A DNA stretch of 64,000 bases from Planctomycetota bacterium (lineage in GTDB: Bacteria; Planctomycetota; Phycisphaerae; Phycisphaerales; SM1A02), in assembly GCA_003671075.1 (NCBI GenBank), contig QWPT01000008.1, forward strand, positions 1-64,000, given 5' to 3'. Position numbers and translations under genes: made by a program. Of this stretch, positions 1-9,693 are shown one piece after another. The notes beneath the pieces are model-generated. The model saw only the letters and a program-made list of their open reading frames with translations, was not told where the DNA came from and searched no databases. Within the stretch, counting starts at the first letter, position 1; each line of letters opens with the position of its first letter.

Positions 1-443
1 GCCACGATGGCGCTTGAAAATGCGGAGTGCTGATCCGAGTGCACAATCCCCTTCACGATGCCGATGCCGTCATCGCTTTGCCACATCGGCGTTGGGCAGG
101 CCTTTCGCTTAGGCATGCGTATGGGAATTGCGTGGCTTGCCTTCACCATGTCGGTGTGAAAGGTCATCGCGTGGATGAGGGCCACTACTGGCGCCATCAC
201 AATCGTGTCACCAGGGCCCGCGTGAACGCTGGCGTGGATCGACGCTGAGAGTTCGAGATGGTGCCGCGAGAAGAACTGGGGAGGACCGAGATCGATCATC
301 TCGTTGATCGTTCCATCGACGGCGAGACGCCGCAGCGAGTACTGGCCATCGCCCTCGTAGTCGACGATCCAACTGCAGTGCGGGATCAGTGTGCCGCCGA
401 GATCGCTCTCGTCTGGCTCCGTAGGGTCAATTCCGTCGTCCAT
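1..443 (-). CDS. Hypothetical protein, 3' end truncated at left window edge
   Basis: Open minus-strand frame from ATG (CAT at 441-443) to the window edge, reading MDDGIDPTEPDESDLGGTLIPHCSWIVDYEGDGQYSLRRLAVDGTINEMIDLGPPQFFSRHHLELSASIHASVHAGPGDT...; absent from the ORF track because it has no stop in the window. Confidence 0.6.
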   Translation of the reverse strand, partial: MDDGIDPTEPDESDLGGTLIPHCSWIVDYEGDGQYSLRRLAVDGTINEMIDLGPPQFFSRHHLELSASIHASVHAGPGDTIVMAPVVALIHAMTFHTDMVKASHAIPIRMPKRKACPTPMWQSDDGIGIVKGIVHSDQHSAFSSAIV

Positions 444-612
444 GTTGTGCTCCTGCTTGCTTCTCGCGAGGTTGAAATCGAACGCGCTTTTTATCAAAAT
501 CCAGCGATCCAACGGGTCGAAAGGCCCAAAACCGCGCATGGAGTAAAGACAGTACGGAGTAAGGGAAGTTACAGAGCCAAGCAAGGCTGCAGCCGCCGAA
601 GCATTTGCCACG

Positions 613-1347
613 ATGGCGAGACCTCTCCCTCCCCTTCCTCAGACTGTCAAGCCCGTCACGGTCGCTACGCCGGCGCCCTGTCCGTATCAAATCGATGGCC
701 CCGACGGCAGTCGGCTTCCGTTGCACGGTGGCCTTCCTACGCTCGCCGACCACATCGGACGACATTTCGTCGAGCCCGCCGCGCGCGCCGCACTGGTGAG
801 CGCGCATCCGTCGCTTGCGGAAATCGATGTTTTCGCGTGCGCCGCCGCCGCGAAGCGATTCATGAGCCGTCGCGAACACGATCCGTCCTTTGACGCTGTC
901 GCGCTTGCCTACGCACGCGTCCTGCAAATCGCAATCGTTGAAGCGGCGGCGCTGGGCTGGTCGGTCTCCGTCGACCATCTCTCAAGCGTGCATCTCGATA
1001 GTTCAGGCCTGTTGGTTGTCATTGGCGGCGCGCAAGTGCGCACGGCGTTCATTCCCGGCGTTGATCGGGTTGCGAGCGCGCTTGAGCAAGGGCACCAACG
1101 CCATAATGAACGGAACTCCCGCCTCGCCCGCGAAGCGAAATGGTCGGGCGATGAGCGCTACTACTACCGCGTACTTCGACCGGCCATGCGCGCGATCCGC
1201 AATTTCCCGACCTCGGGCGTACATGGCGATGTCCAGTACGGCGCGCTCAAGCGCGTGCTGCCTGCGGTTGCCGACCTCGGGTTTGCAGGGTGGCGTTCGA
1301 TACGCGCGCAACGCGGGCACGCACCGATGATGCCCCCGCTCCCGTAG
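613..1347 (+). CDS. Hypothetical protein
   Basis: 244 aa ORF with plausible composition; no family recognised; start uncertain. Confidence 0.55.
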   Translation: MARPLPPLPQTVKPVTVATPAPCPYQIDGPDGSRLPLHGGLPTLADHIGRHFVEPAARAALVSAHPSLAEIDVFACAAAAKRFMSRREHDPSFDAVALAYARVLQIAIVEAAALGWSVSVDHLSSVHLDSSGLLVVIGGAQVRTAFIPGVDRVASALEQGHQRHNERNSRLAREAKWSGDERYYYRVLRPAMRAIRNFPTSGVHGDVQYGALKRVLPAVADLGFAGWRSIRAQRGHAPMMPPLP

Positions 1348-1360
1348 TATTCCCGCAACC

Positions 1361-3397
1361 ATGACCGCGCATCTATCGTCTGCTGAATCTTCAAATGTCG
1401 AGTCTCTCCTCAAGGAAACTCGCATATTTTCGCCCGCAACTGATCTCGCGGCTTCGCTCGGCGGTGCCTACTGCGCTTCGATGGACGAGTATCGCGCGCG
1501 CCACACTCGATCGATCGCCGATCCTGAGGGCTTCTGGGGCGAAGTAGCGCAGGGCTTCGAGTGGTTCACGCCGTGGACGCGCGTGCTCGAGTGGAACTGC
1601 CCCGATGCGAAGTGGTTCGTGGGCGCCACCACCAACATCTGTCACAACGCGCTCGACCGCCATGTGCTCGACGGACACGGTCACGAAGTCGCCATCATCT
1701 GGGAAGGCGAACCGAAACTTCCGGGAGACAATGGCCCGCAGCCCGAGGTCAAGCACCTCTGCTACGGCGAACTCCTTGACGAAGTCTGCCGCACCGCCAA
1801 CGCGCTCAAATCTCTCGGCGTGAAGAAGGGCGAAGTCGTCACGCTCTACATGGGCATGGTGCCCGAGCTGGCGATCGCACTGCTCGCCTGCGCGCGCATC
1901 GGCGCGGTGCACAGCGTGATCTTCGGCGGATTTCCCGCGCCTGCCATCGCCGATCGCATGCTCGACGCGAACTCGCGCGTGATCATGACCTGCGACGGTG
2001 CGTGGAGACGCGGCGCGGTCGTGCCGCTGAAGAAGAGTGTCGACGAGGCAATTCACCTTCTTTGCGCGCAGAATCACACGGTCGATCACTGCGTTGTCGT
2101 GCACCGCATCAAGCACGAGATGGAAGGCGCCGTCGACTGGACCGCTGGCCGCGATCACGCGTGGCACGAGCTCATAGATGCACAGAGCGCCGAGTGCGCG
2201 TGCGAGCCGATGGATTCAGAGGACCCGCTCTTCCTTCTCTACACCTCAGGTTCGACGGGAAAGCCCAAGGGAATCCTGCACACCGTCGGCGGGTACATGG
2301 TCTACACCGCGTACACCGCGCAGCAGACCTTCAACTTGCGACCCGGTGCGGGCCATGTCTACTGGTGCACCGCCGACATCGGTTGGATCACCGGCCACTC
2401 CTATGTCATCTATGGAATCATGCCCAACCGCGTGCCCACGATCATGTACGAGGGCGCGCCGAACTTTCCGGGCGACGACCGTTTCTGGGAAATCGTTGCG
2501 CGCCATCGCGTGACCCATTTCTACACCGCGCCCACCGCCATCCGTTCGTTCATGAAGTGGGGAGACCAGCATCCTGGCAAGCACGATCTGTCGACGCTGA
2601 AAGTGCTTGGAACCGTGGGCGAACCGATCAATCCCGAGGCGTGGATGTGGTACCGACAACACATCGGCGCGGACGCGTGCCCGATCGTCGACACCTTTTG
2701 GCAAACTGAAACCGGCGGGCATGTGATCACGCCGCTCGCGTGCGTGACGCCGACCGTGCCAGGTTCGTGCACGCTGCCGTTCTTTGGAATCGACGCAGCG
2801 GTCGTCGACGAACAAGGCAACGAACTGCCGCCGAATGTCGGTGGTCTGCTCGTCATTCGCAAGCCCTGGCCCTCGATGCTGCGGGGAGTTCACCGCGATC
2901 GTGCGCGTTTCATCGACACCTACTGGTCGCGCATCAAGGGCATGTACCTTGCGGGCGACGGCGCGCGCCGCTGTGAAAAGGGCTACTTCTGGATCATGGG
3001 CCGCATCGACGACATCCTCAATGTGTCGGGCCACCGCCTGGGCACGATGGAGGTCGAAAGCGCGCTGGTGTCGCACCCGGCGGTGGTCGAGGCCGCGGTT
3101 GTGGGAATGCCGCACGAAATCAAGGGCATGGGCATCGCCGCCTTCGTGTCGCTCGCTCCGGGCTCGACGCCGAGCGAGGCGTTGAAAACCGCGCTGCGCT
3201 CTCATGTTTCGAGCGTACTCGGCCCAATCGCCAAGCCCGACATGATCCGCTTTACGCAGACGCTGCCTAAAACTCGTTCGGGAAAAATCATGCGCCGGCT
3301 CCTGCGCGATATCGCCGCTGGCCGTGACGGCAACCAAGACACCACCACGCTCGAGGACTTCACCACCCTCGCAACCCTGCGCGCAAACGAAGAGTGA
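1361..3397 (+). CDS. acs: Acetyl-CoA synthetase (AMP-forming)
   Basis: ANL motifs LLYTSGSTGKPKGILHT, DTFWQTETGGHVITPL, MGRIDDILNVSGHRLGTMEVESAL, C-terminal PKTRSGKIMRRLLR. Confidence 0.95.
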   Translation: MTAHLSSAESSNVESLLKETRIFSPATDLAASLGGAYCASMDEYRARHTRSIADPEGFWGEVAQGFEWFTPWTRVLEWNCPDAKWFVGATTNICHNALDRHVLDGHGHEVAIIWEGEPKLPGDNGPQPEVKHLCYGELLDEVCRTANALKSLGVKKGEVVTLYMGMVPELAIALLACARIGAVHSVIFGGFPAPAIADRMLDANSRVIMTCDGAWRRGAVVPLKKSVDEAIHLLCAQNHTVDHCVVVHRIKHEMEGAVDWTAGRDHAWHELIDAQSAECACEPMDSEDPLFLLYTSGSTGKPKGILHTVGGYMVYTAYTAQQTFNLRPGAGHVYWCTADIGWITGHSYVIYGIMPNRVPTIMYEGAPNFPGDDRFWEIVARHRVTHFYTAPTAIRSFMKWGDQHPGKHDLSTLKVLGTVGEPINPEAWMWYRQHIGADACPIVDTFWQTETGGHVITPLACVTPTVPGSCTLPFFGIDAAVVDEQGNELPPNVGGLLVIRKPWPSMLRGVHRDRARFIDTYWSRIKGMYLAGDGARRCEKGYFWIMGRIDDILNVSGHRLGTMEVESALVSHPAVVEAAVVGMPHEIKGMGIAAFVSLAPGSTPSEALKTALRSHVSSVLGPIAKPDMIRFTQTLPKTRSGKIMRRLLRDIAAGRDGNQDTTTLEDFTTLATLRANEE

Positions 3398-3406
3398 ACT
3401 TCCGCC

Positions 3407-3868
3407 ATGGCGTCGAAATCGATTAAACCCGCAGCGAAGACGGTGAAGAAAGCCTTGAGTTTGAAGGCGATTTCCACCGCCGAGCATCACCGCGTGCTGC
3501 GCGCCCAGCACGAGACTGAGGCGGCGCAGGACTATTGCGAGGCGATCGGCGACCTTCTTGACGCTGGCGTCGAGGCCCGCGTCGGCCGAATTGCTGAGCG
3601 TTTTGGCCTCTCCCATGTCACGGTCAGCCGAGTCGTCCGTCGACTGGCCACCGAGGGATTCGTTCTTGCCCAGCCGCGCCAACCGCTCGGCCTGACCGCG
3701 CGGGGAAAGTCGCTTGCCACCGAGGCCAAGCGGCGCCATGTGCTCGTTCTCGATTTCCTGCGCGCCCTCGGTGTCGACGAGCGAACCGCCCAGTTCGACG
3801 CCGAAGGTATCGAGCACCATGTCTCGTCGCCGACGCTCAAGGCGATGGCGCGCTTCCTCGACCGTTAG
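3407..3868 (+). CDS. mntR: Manganese-dependent transcriptional regulator, MntR/DtxR family
   Basis: HTH RVGRIAERFGLSHVTVSRVVRRLATEGFV and metal-site region RRHVLVLDFLRALGVDERTAQFDAEGIEHHVSSPTL, closely resembling E. coli MntR; adjacent to metal ABC transporter genes. Confidence 0.85.
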   Translation: MASKSIKPAAKTVKKALSLKAISTAEHHRVLRAQHETEAAQDYCEAIGDLLDAGVEARVGRIAERFGLSHVTVSRVVRRLATEGFVLAQPRQPLGLTARGKSLATEAKRRHVLVLDFLRALGVDERTAQFDAEGIEHHVSSPTLKAMARFLDR

Positions 3869-3917
3869 ATCGTCGACTTTCGCCATCTCCCACCGATCAG
3901 GCACACTGACGCCGTTC

Positions 3918-3931
3918 GTAGCCTATGCTAC
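3918..3931. promoter_or_regulatory. Putative MntR-type operator GTAGC-CTAT-GCTAC
   Basis: Perfect inverted repeat TAGC-N4-GCTA immediately upstream of the substrate-binding protein start (ATG at 3941). Confidence 0.45.
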
Positions 3932-3940
3932 AAGCCGCTC

Positions 3941-4978
3941 ATGCCCCATCGCGCCACCTACATCTTCGGCGCGGTCTTCGCGCTCGCCTTTCTTGCGTTC
4001 GCCTGCGACCGCGCTCCCAACCAGCCAGACGCCGCGGGCGCTGCGGGCGCCGCAACCCAACCGTCTCGCCAACTTCCGCTTCTCGTTGCCACCACGCCCA
4101 TGGTGGGCGATGTCGTAAGCGCCGTCGCTGGCGCGCATGCCAAGGTTGTCGTGCTCATCGGCCCGGGCGTCGACCCCCACTTGTGGACGCCAACGCGCAC
4201 CGATGTGTTGGAAATCCTCGACGCCGACGCGGTTTTTCTGAATGGGCTGATGCTGGAAGGCCGCGTGGGCGACTCATTCGCGCGCGTCGAAACCGCGGGT
4301 CGTCCGGTGCTGCGCCTTGCCCAATCGATCGACCGCAAGGAATTGCTCACCGATCCCAAGCGCGCGTCGTACTTCGATCCGCATGTCTGGATGGATCCGA
4401 CGCTGTGGGCGATGACCGCCGCGCCAATTGCGGAACTTCTGGCCAAACTCGATCCCCAACACGCCGACGAGTTCCACGCCAACGCCGATCGTTACGAAGC
4501 GCGCGCCCATGCGCTCGCCGATGAGTGCGCGCAACTGATCTCGTCCATCCCCAGCGAACACCGCACTCTTGTTTCGGCCCACGACGCATTCGCCTATTTT
4601 GGAAAGCGTTTCGGCCTTGAGGTCTACGGCATCCAGGGGCTCTCGACCGAGAGCGAGGCGTCCATCGCCGACATCGAAAATCTCGTCGCCCACATCAGCT
4701 CCAAGCATGTTCCGACCGCGTTCGTCGAGACGACGGTTTCCGACCGCACCATTCGCGCGTTGGTCGAGGGATGCGCATCGATCGGCCACGAACTCAAGAT
4801 CGGCGAGCCGTTGTACTCCGACTCGATGGGTCGCGCGAGTACTCCCGAAGGCTCATGGGAAGGCATGATTCGCCACAACGCGCGGGTCATCGCCGCCAGT
4901 CTCGGTGGCGACAATGTTGGTGGACACAATGTCGGTGCGCAGAATTTCGGCTCGCAACCCTCTGGCGGAAAACGATGA
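3941..4978 (+). CDS. Metal (Mn/Zn) ABC transporter substrate-binding lipoprotein (TroA/ZnuA family)
   Basis: Signal/lipobox region LAFLAFACDRAP, TTPMVGDVVSAVAGAHAKVVVLIGPGVDPHLWTPT, DPHVWMDP, SAHDAFAYFGKRFGL. Confidence 0.9.
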   Translation: MPHRATYIFGAVFALAFLAFACDRAPNQPDAAGAAGAATQPSRQLPLLVATTPMVGDVVSAVAGAHAKVVVLIGPGVDPHLWTPTRTDVLEILDADAVFLNGLMLEGRVGDSFARVETAGRPVLRLAQSIDRKELLTDPKRASYFDPHVWMDPTLWAMTAAPIAELLAKLDPQHADEFHANADRYEARAHALADECAQLISSIPSEHRTLVSAHDAFAYFGKRFGLEVYGIQGLSTESEASIADIENLVAHISSKHVPTAFVETTVSDRTIRALVEGCASIGHELKIGEPLYSDSMGRASTPEGSWEGMIRHNARVIAASLGGDNVGGHNVGAQNFGSQPSGGKR

Positions 4979-5724
4979 GCGCAGCGCCGCTCGAACTGCG
5001 GGGATTCAGCGCTGGATACTCCGCCTCGGAGATTCGCGTCGCCGACGCAACCTTCAGCCTCGCCCGCGGCACCATGACCGCGCTGGTCGGCCCAAACGGC
5101 GCGGGAAAGAGCACGCTTCTCAAGGGAATTCTTCGGCTGACGCCGGTGCACGACGCCTCCTCCGTGCGTTTTTTCGGCGAGCCGCTCGATCGCGTGCGCT
5201 CACGGGTGGCCTATCTGCCGCAGCGATCCGAGATCGACTGGACCTTCCCCGCTTGCGCGCTCGATGTGGTCGCGATGGGTCTGTATCGTCGGCTCGGGCT
5301 CTTTCGCCGCGTTGGACGCGCTGCGCGCGATGAAGCGCTTGCCGCGCTTGCACTCGTCGGTCTTGAGGATGCGGCTTCGAAACCCATCGGCGAACTCTCG
5401 GGCGGACAACGACAGCGCTTGCTCGTGGCTCGCGCGTTGGTGCAGCGCGCCGACATCGTGCTACTTGACGAGCCTTTCGCCAATGTCGACGAAGTGACCG
5501 AGCAAGCCATCGCAAGCGTTTTGCAGAAACTGCGCGGCGAAGGCACAACTATCCTCGCCGTTCACCACGACCTCGGCACCGTGCGTTCGATCTTCGAGGA
5601 CGCGATCCTCTTCAACACCCGCGTGCTCGCCCACGGCCCCGCGCGCGCCACGCTCGCCGACATCTCCGTCGCCCGCGCATACGGCATCGTGCTCGAGCAG
5701 GAGCACGCTGGGCGAATCTCTTGA
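4975..5724 (+). CDS. Metal ABC transporter ATP-binding protein
   Basis: Walker [27 protein letters not shown], Walker B IVLLDEPFANVD; start at 4975 gives an ATGA overlap with the upstream gene. Confidence 0.92.
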   Translation: MSAAPLELRGFSAGYSASEIRVADATFSLARGTMTALVGPNGAGKSTLLKGILRLTPVHDASSVRFFGEPLDRVRSRVAYLPQRSEIDWTFPACALDVVAMGLYRRLGLFRRVGRAARDEALAALALVGLEDAASKPIGELSGGQRQRLLVARALVQRADIVLLDEPFANVDEVTEQAIASVLQKLRGEGTTILAVHHDLGTVRSIFEDAILFNTRVLAHGPARATLADISVARAYGIVLEQEHAGRIS

Positions 5725-6599
5725 CATCGTTCCTCGACGACATCGCCGGCATCGGACAGAACACCCAACTTGCGCTGGCTGGTTGCACGCTGTTCGGCGG
5801 CGTCGCTGGCGCAGTCGGAACCTTCGTGCTCGCACGCCGTCGTGCGCTTCTGGCCGATGTCGCCGGCCACGCGAGCCTGCCCGGAGTGTGCGTAGCCTTT
5901 CTCATCGGCGAATCGCTCGGCATCGGCGGACGCACGCCATGGCTTCTGCTCGCAGGCGCCGCCATCTCGGCGTTGCTGGCAGCGTGGTGCGTGCCCCTCC
6001 TCGCGCGCCTGCGTGGCATCGGCCCCGACGGAGCCGTCGCCGTCACGCTCTCCTTCTTCTTCGGACTCGGCACCGTGCTTCTCTCCTCAGTGCAGTCGCA
6101 CGCTTCCGGTTCACAAGGAGGACTGCGCAGCCTGCTTTTCGGCAGCGCGGCCGCAACCAATCGCGGCGACATCATTGCGCTTGCCACCCTTGCCTTCGCA
6201 GCGCTCGTGGTCTTGATCGCACTCTTCAAAGAGTTCTCCGCACTCGCCTTCGACGAGCAGCACGCGCAAAGCCTCGGACTTCCGGTGCGCACGCTTGACC
6301 TCGTGTTGATGGTGCTGCTGGTTGCGACCGTTGTTTCGGGCATGCAAGTTGCGGGCATTGTTCTCGTGGTTGCGCTGCTCGTGACACCCGCCGCCGCCGC
6401 CCGCGCATTCCGCGGATCAATCGCGCGCGTGACCGCCATCGGCGCCATCATCGGCGCGCTGAGCGCCGCAATCGGCGTCATTCTTTCCCTGCGTTTCGAG
6501 GAGCTTCCCACCGGTAGCGCCATGACACTCGCCGCAACGGCCATCTTCTTCGTCACCCTTCTGCTACCCGGCCGCATGATGCGTGGAGCGCTCACATGA
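5721..6599 (+). CDS. Metal ABC transporter permease (ZnuB/MntC family)
   Basis: Multi-TM ABC-3 permease; LADVAGHASLPGVCVAFLIG; overlaps neighbours by 4 bp. Confidence 0.9.
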   Translation: MTSFLDDIAGIGQNTQLALAGCTLFGGVAGAVGTFVLARRRALLADVAGHASLPGVCVAFLIGESLGIGGRTPWLLLAGAAISALLAAWCVPLLARLRGIGPDGAVAVTLSFFFGLGTVLLSSVQSHASGSQGGLRSLLFGSAAATNRGDIIALATLAFAALVVLIALFKEFSALAFDEQHAQSLGLPVRTLDLVLMVLLVATVVSGMQVAGIVLVVALLVTPAAAARAFRGSIARVTAIGAIIGALSAAIGVILSLRFEELPTGSAMTLAATAIFFVTLLLPGRMMRGALT

Positions 6600-7513
6600 A
6601 CGATCTCGCCGCCGGAACGATGCGCAGCTTTCTTGTCTTCGATTTGCCCGTGCTTGTCGCGGCGCTGCTGGCGCTGATTGCCTGCGGAACGCTGGGAAAT
6701 TGGATCGTTCTTCGCAAGGAGTCCATGACCGGCGACGCGATCGCGCACGCGGTGTTGCCGGGGCTCGTCGCTGGATTTCTCGTCGCCGGTCGCCACTCGA
6801 TCATTGCGATGTTTGTCGGCGCAGCCATCGCGGGCGTCGCCACCATCCTGATTGCAAATTGGGTGCGCCGCCGCACCAAGCTCGAGTCGGGCGCAGCGCT
6901 CGGCATCGTCTTCACCGCGTTCTTCGCGCTCGGCGTTGCGCTGCTCGAGTTCGAAGGCGCGCGCCAAGTCGATCTCGATCCGGGCTGCGTGCTCTTTGGC
7001 GCGCTGGAAACGCTCTTCCTCATCGTTCCCGCGAACGGCTCATGGATCGAGGGCGTTCCCCGCGAAATCTGGACGCTTGCCGCCGCCGCCGTCATCGCCA
7101 TCAGCTTCAGCATCGCTTTCGCCAAGGAACTCGCCGCCATCGCCTTCGACCGCGAACATGCGCAAATCGCTGGCGTTTCTCCGCGCTGGCTTGAGCAGCT
7201 CATGTTGTTCGTGACCTCGATGGCGATCGTGGCCAGCTTCGAAGCCGTGGGCAGCGTTCTCGTCATCGCGCTTCTCGCGTGCCCGTCGCTGATCGCCGCT
7301 CCACACGCGTCAAGCCTGCGCAGTCGATTCACCATAAGCCTCGTGGCCGGCTGCGTACTCACCGGATGCGGCTACCTGCTCGCGGCCTACGCACCTGCGG
7401 TGTTTCACACTTCAACGGCGCTCAACTCCGCAGGCATGATCGCCGTGCTTCTGAGTGCCGCCGTTCCGTTGTCGTTTGCACTGCGCGCGCTGCTCAACCG
7501 CCGGTCGGCGTGA
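6596..7513 (+). CDS. Metal ABC transporter permease (second ABC-3 subunit)
   Basis: Multi-TM; LRKESMTGDAIAHAVLPGLVAGFLVAG; 4 bp overlap with upstream permease. Confidence 0.9.
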   Translation: MNDLAAGTMRSFLVFDLPVLVAALLALIACGTLGNWIVLRKESMTGDAIAHAVLPGLVAGFLVAGRHSIIAMFVGAAIAGVATILIANWVRRRTKLESGAALGIVFTAFFALGVALLEFEGARQVDLDPGCVLFGALETLFLIVPANGSWIEGVPREIWTLAAAAVIAISFSIAFAKELAAIAFDREHAQIAGVSPRWLEQLMLFVTSMAIVASFEAVGSVLVIALLACPSLIAAPHASSLRSRFTISLVAGCVLTGCGYLLAAYAPAVFHTSTALNSAGMIAVLLSAAVPLSFALRALLNRRSA

Positions 7514-8513
7514 GATTCCAAACCTTGGCGTCGGCATTGGGCGACCACATGCGCATGTCGTCGAGCGTTTCGGGCGCACGCGATTCGGCGTGACCATCGG
7601 CGAAACTGGTCACAATATCGCCGCCGTTGCGCGCGCTGAGATTTCCCCACGACGCCGGATCATCGGCGTTGTAGGCGGTCGACCAAGTCCTGGTATCGAA
7701 GGACGGTGAACGCACGCGGAAGTAACCTTCGGTGACTCCTTCGGTCACGCCGCCCACCGGTGAATTTTCCTGGCCGCGCGCGCTGGCAAACACCACCATG
7801 TTCGCGGGCTGCCCGATCTCAGACAGACGCGACGCATAGAACTTTCCAAAGGTGGTGAGAAACGCGCTATTGAAGCCGCCGAAATTCTCATCGCCGCCGA
7901 GCCACACGCTGTTCAGGCCGAAACTAGGAAACACGCTGGTTTGGTAGAGGTAATTCGATCGATCGCTGACCTCAAGCTCGCGCAGCATGCGCTCGTGATC
8001 GCCAACGAAAATGCTGCGAATGTCATGGCCAATGTACGGGGCCAAACGCCAGACCCAGCGACTCGCGGCAACGCCAATGGTCTGCGCCGCAATCGGTTCA
8101 TGATTGGCGTCGAACGCAGGAAGTCCAGACTTGTAACCAGGCAACAGCGCGCCGCCCGCATCTTGCGCGTACTGCTGCCAAGCACCCGCGAGCATGCGTG
8201 CAGATGCAATTTCGCGAACGCGATCGCTGGCCACTCGTGCGCGCGCGATGATCGGCAGGACGGCCGCGAGCAGAACGGCGAGGACGGCGATAACAACCAA
8301 CAATTCAACGAGGGTGAAACCCGCGAGTTCGGCGAGCTTGCGTAATGGGCAACGCCGCGCGCTTGCAATGCGAACGACGCTCGGAAGACTGCTGACTGGG
8401 CGGTTGGTTTGAAACACGAATGCGAGAATCACGCGGGGCACCTCTGCCTGACTACGACCGAAAACCATATTGAATCCCGCAATCCCCGGAAAGTGGACGC
8501 GGACCGCACTCAT
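7494..8513 (-). CDS. Prepilin-type N-terminal cleavage/methylation protein (pseudopilin-like)
   Basis: LAGFTLVELLVVIAVLAVLLAAVLPIIARAR type IV prepilin N-terminus; true start uncertain. Confidence 0.8.
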   Translation of the reverse strand: MSAVRVHFPGIAGFNMVFGRSQAEVPRVILAFVFQTNRPVSSLPSVVRIASARRCPLRKLAELAGFTLVELLVVIAVLAVLLAAVLPIIARARVASDRVREIASARMLAGAWQQYAQDAGGALLPGYKSGLPAFDANHEPIAAQTIGVAASRWVWRLAPYIGHDIRSIFVGDHERMLRELEVSDRSNYLYQTSVFPSFGLNSVWLGGDENFGGFNSAFLTTFGKFYASRLSEIGQPANMVVFASARGQENSPVGGVTEGVTEGYFRVRSPSFDTRTWSTAYNADDPASWGNLSARNGGDIVTSFADGHAESRAPETLDDMRMWSPNADAKVWNLTPTGG

Positions 8514-8544
8514 TTCGCCGCCTTCGGCGACATCCTGCTCTACG

Positions 8545-8558
8545 GTAGCCGAGGCTAC
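8545..8558. promoter_or_regulatory. Inverted repeat GTAGCC-GA-GGCTAC, 12/14 identical to the 3918-3931 palindrome
   Basis: Same TAGC-N4-GCTA core, upstream of the CDS at 8624. Confidence 0.3.
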
Positions 8559-8623
8559 ATCGGGATTTGCACAGGGGCTCGCCCTGATGACCCAGATTCC
8601 GGCAGATCAGCAAGAGGTGTCCC

Positions 8624-9646
8624 GTGTTCCTTCGATCCATCGCTGTTTCTTCACTCATCGCCTCCGCGGCCGTTGCTGGCTCCGCCCGAGCGGACACCTT
8701 TGTCGTGGGCTACTCGACTCCCGCGCTCGACCGTTGGAACTACCCCTTCAATCCGACCCCGGGCACGCGCATCGTCGCGTCGACCTTCGGCAATGAGCCA
8801 GGCGGAACGATGTTCGACAACCGTGACGGGCAATTCATCGTCGGCTTCAACACAGGCGCGGAGATTCCGACCGGGCTCGGAGCAACGAGCTACACCATCC
8901 AAAGCTGCGTTGTCGAAATCACCTACGCCAACGACTTCGTGGTTGCCTACGACCCGACCGTCGACCCGTACACGGCCTTCCTGCCCGTTTCCGATCCCGG
9001 CTATGTCGACGATGCCGACGCTGGGCAACCGATCGAGCTCTACGGCGTTGGATTTCGCGGTGGATTCTCGCTGGCGACTTGGACGGAATACAGCCCGTTC
9101 GGAACTGGGAGCGTGCTCGACCCCAGTGTGCGCAACGCCTTTGCGCTTGGTGCAAATGCGGCAGGCAACATGGTCGATGTGTCCAATTCGGTGCGCGAGC
9201 GCTGGACGCCGCAGCCGTTCGCGGTCGGCACCATCGCCAAGATGAAGCCCGGAAGTTTGGTGCCCATCGGAACCAAGTTGCGCTTCAGCCTCGACACCGC
9301 ACAGCCGAGCGTGCAGGCCTACCTGCGAACCGCCGTCGATGCGGGCAAGCTGCGCCTGACCGCGTGCTCGCTCACCAAAGTCGTGCAGCAGGGTGGGAGC
9401 TTTCCCACCTTCTATTGCCGTGAAAATCCACTGGTGACCGCGACGGGTGCTGGTGCGGCAACGATGACGATTGTGGTTTCAACCCAAACCTGTGCGCCCG
9501 CTGACCTCAACTGCAACGGCAGCGTGAACGCGCAAGATCTCGCGATCCTGCTCACCCAATGGGGCACAGCGGGCAGCGCCGATCTCAATGGCGACGGAAT
9601 CGTCGGCGCGCAGGACCTCGCGATCCTGCTGAGTGCGTGGAGTTAA
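8624..9646 (+). CDS. Secreted protein with C-terminal dockerin type I-like repeats
   Basis: Signal peptide MFLRSIAVSSLIASAAVAGSARA; C-terminal DLNCNGSVNAQDLAILLTQWGTAGSADLNGDGIVGAQDLAILLSAWS*. Confidence 0.85.
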   Translation: MFLRSIAVSSLIASAAVAGSARADTFVVGYSTPALDRWNYPFNPTPGTRIVASTFGNEPGGTMFDNRDGQFIVGFNTGAEIPTGLGATSYTIQSCVVEITYANDFVVAYDPTVDPYTAFLPVSDPGYVDDADAGQPIELYGVGFRGGFSLATWTEYSPFGTGSVLDPSVRNAFALGANAAGNMVDVSNSVRERWTPQPFAVGTIAKMKPGSLVPIGTKLRFSLDTAQPSVQAYLRTAVDAGKLRLTACSLTKVVQQGGSFPTFYCRENPLVTATGAGAATMTIVVSTQTCAPADLNCNGSVNAQDLAILLTQWGTAGSADLNGDGIVGAQDLAILLSAWS

Positions 9647-9693
9647 ACGCGGGCCAAAATCGCGGGCCTGAATCGCGCGCGACGACCAGCCGC

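Noticed and set aside
2246-3904. 552-aa minus-strand ORF opposite acs/mntR
   Set aside because: Covers two convincingly annotated plus-strand genes; shadow ORF.
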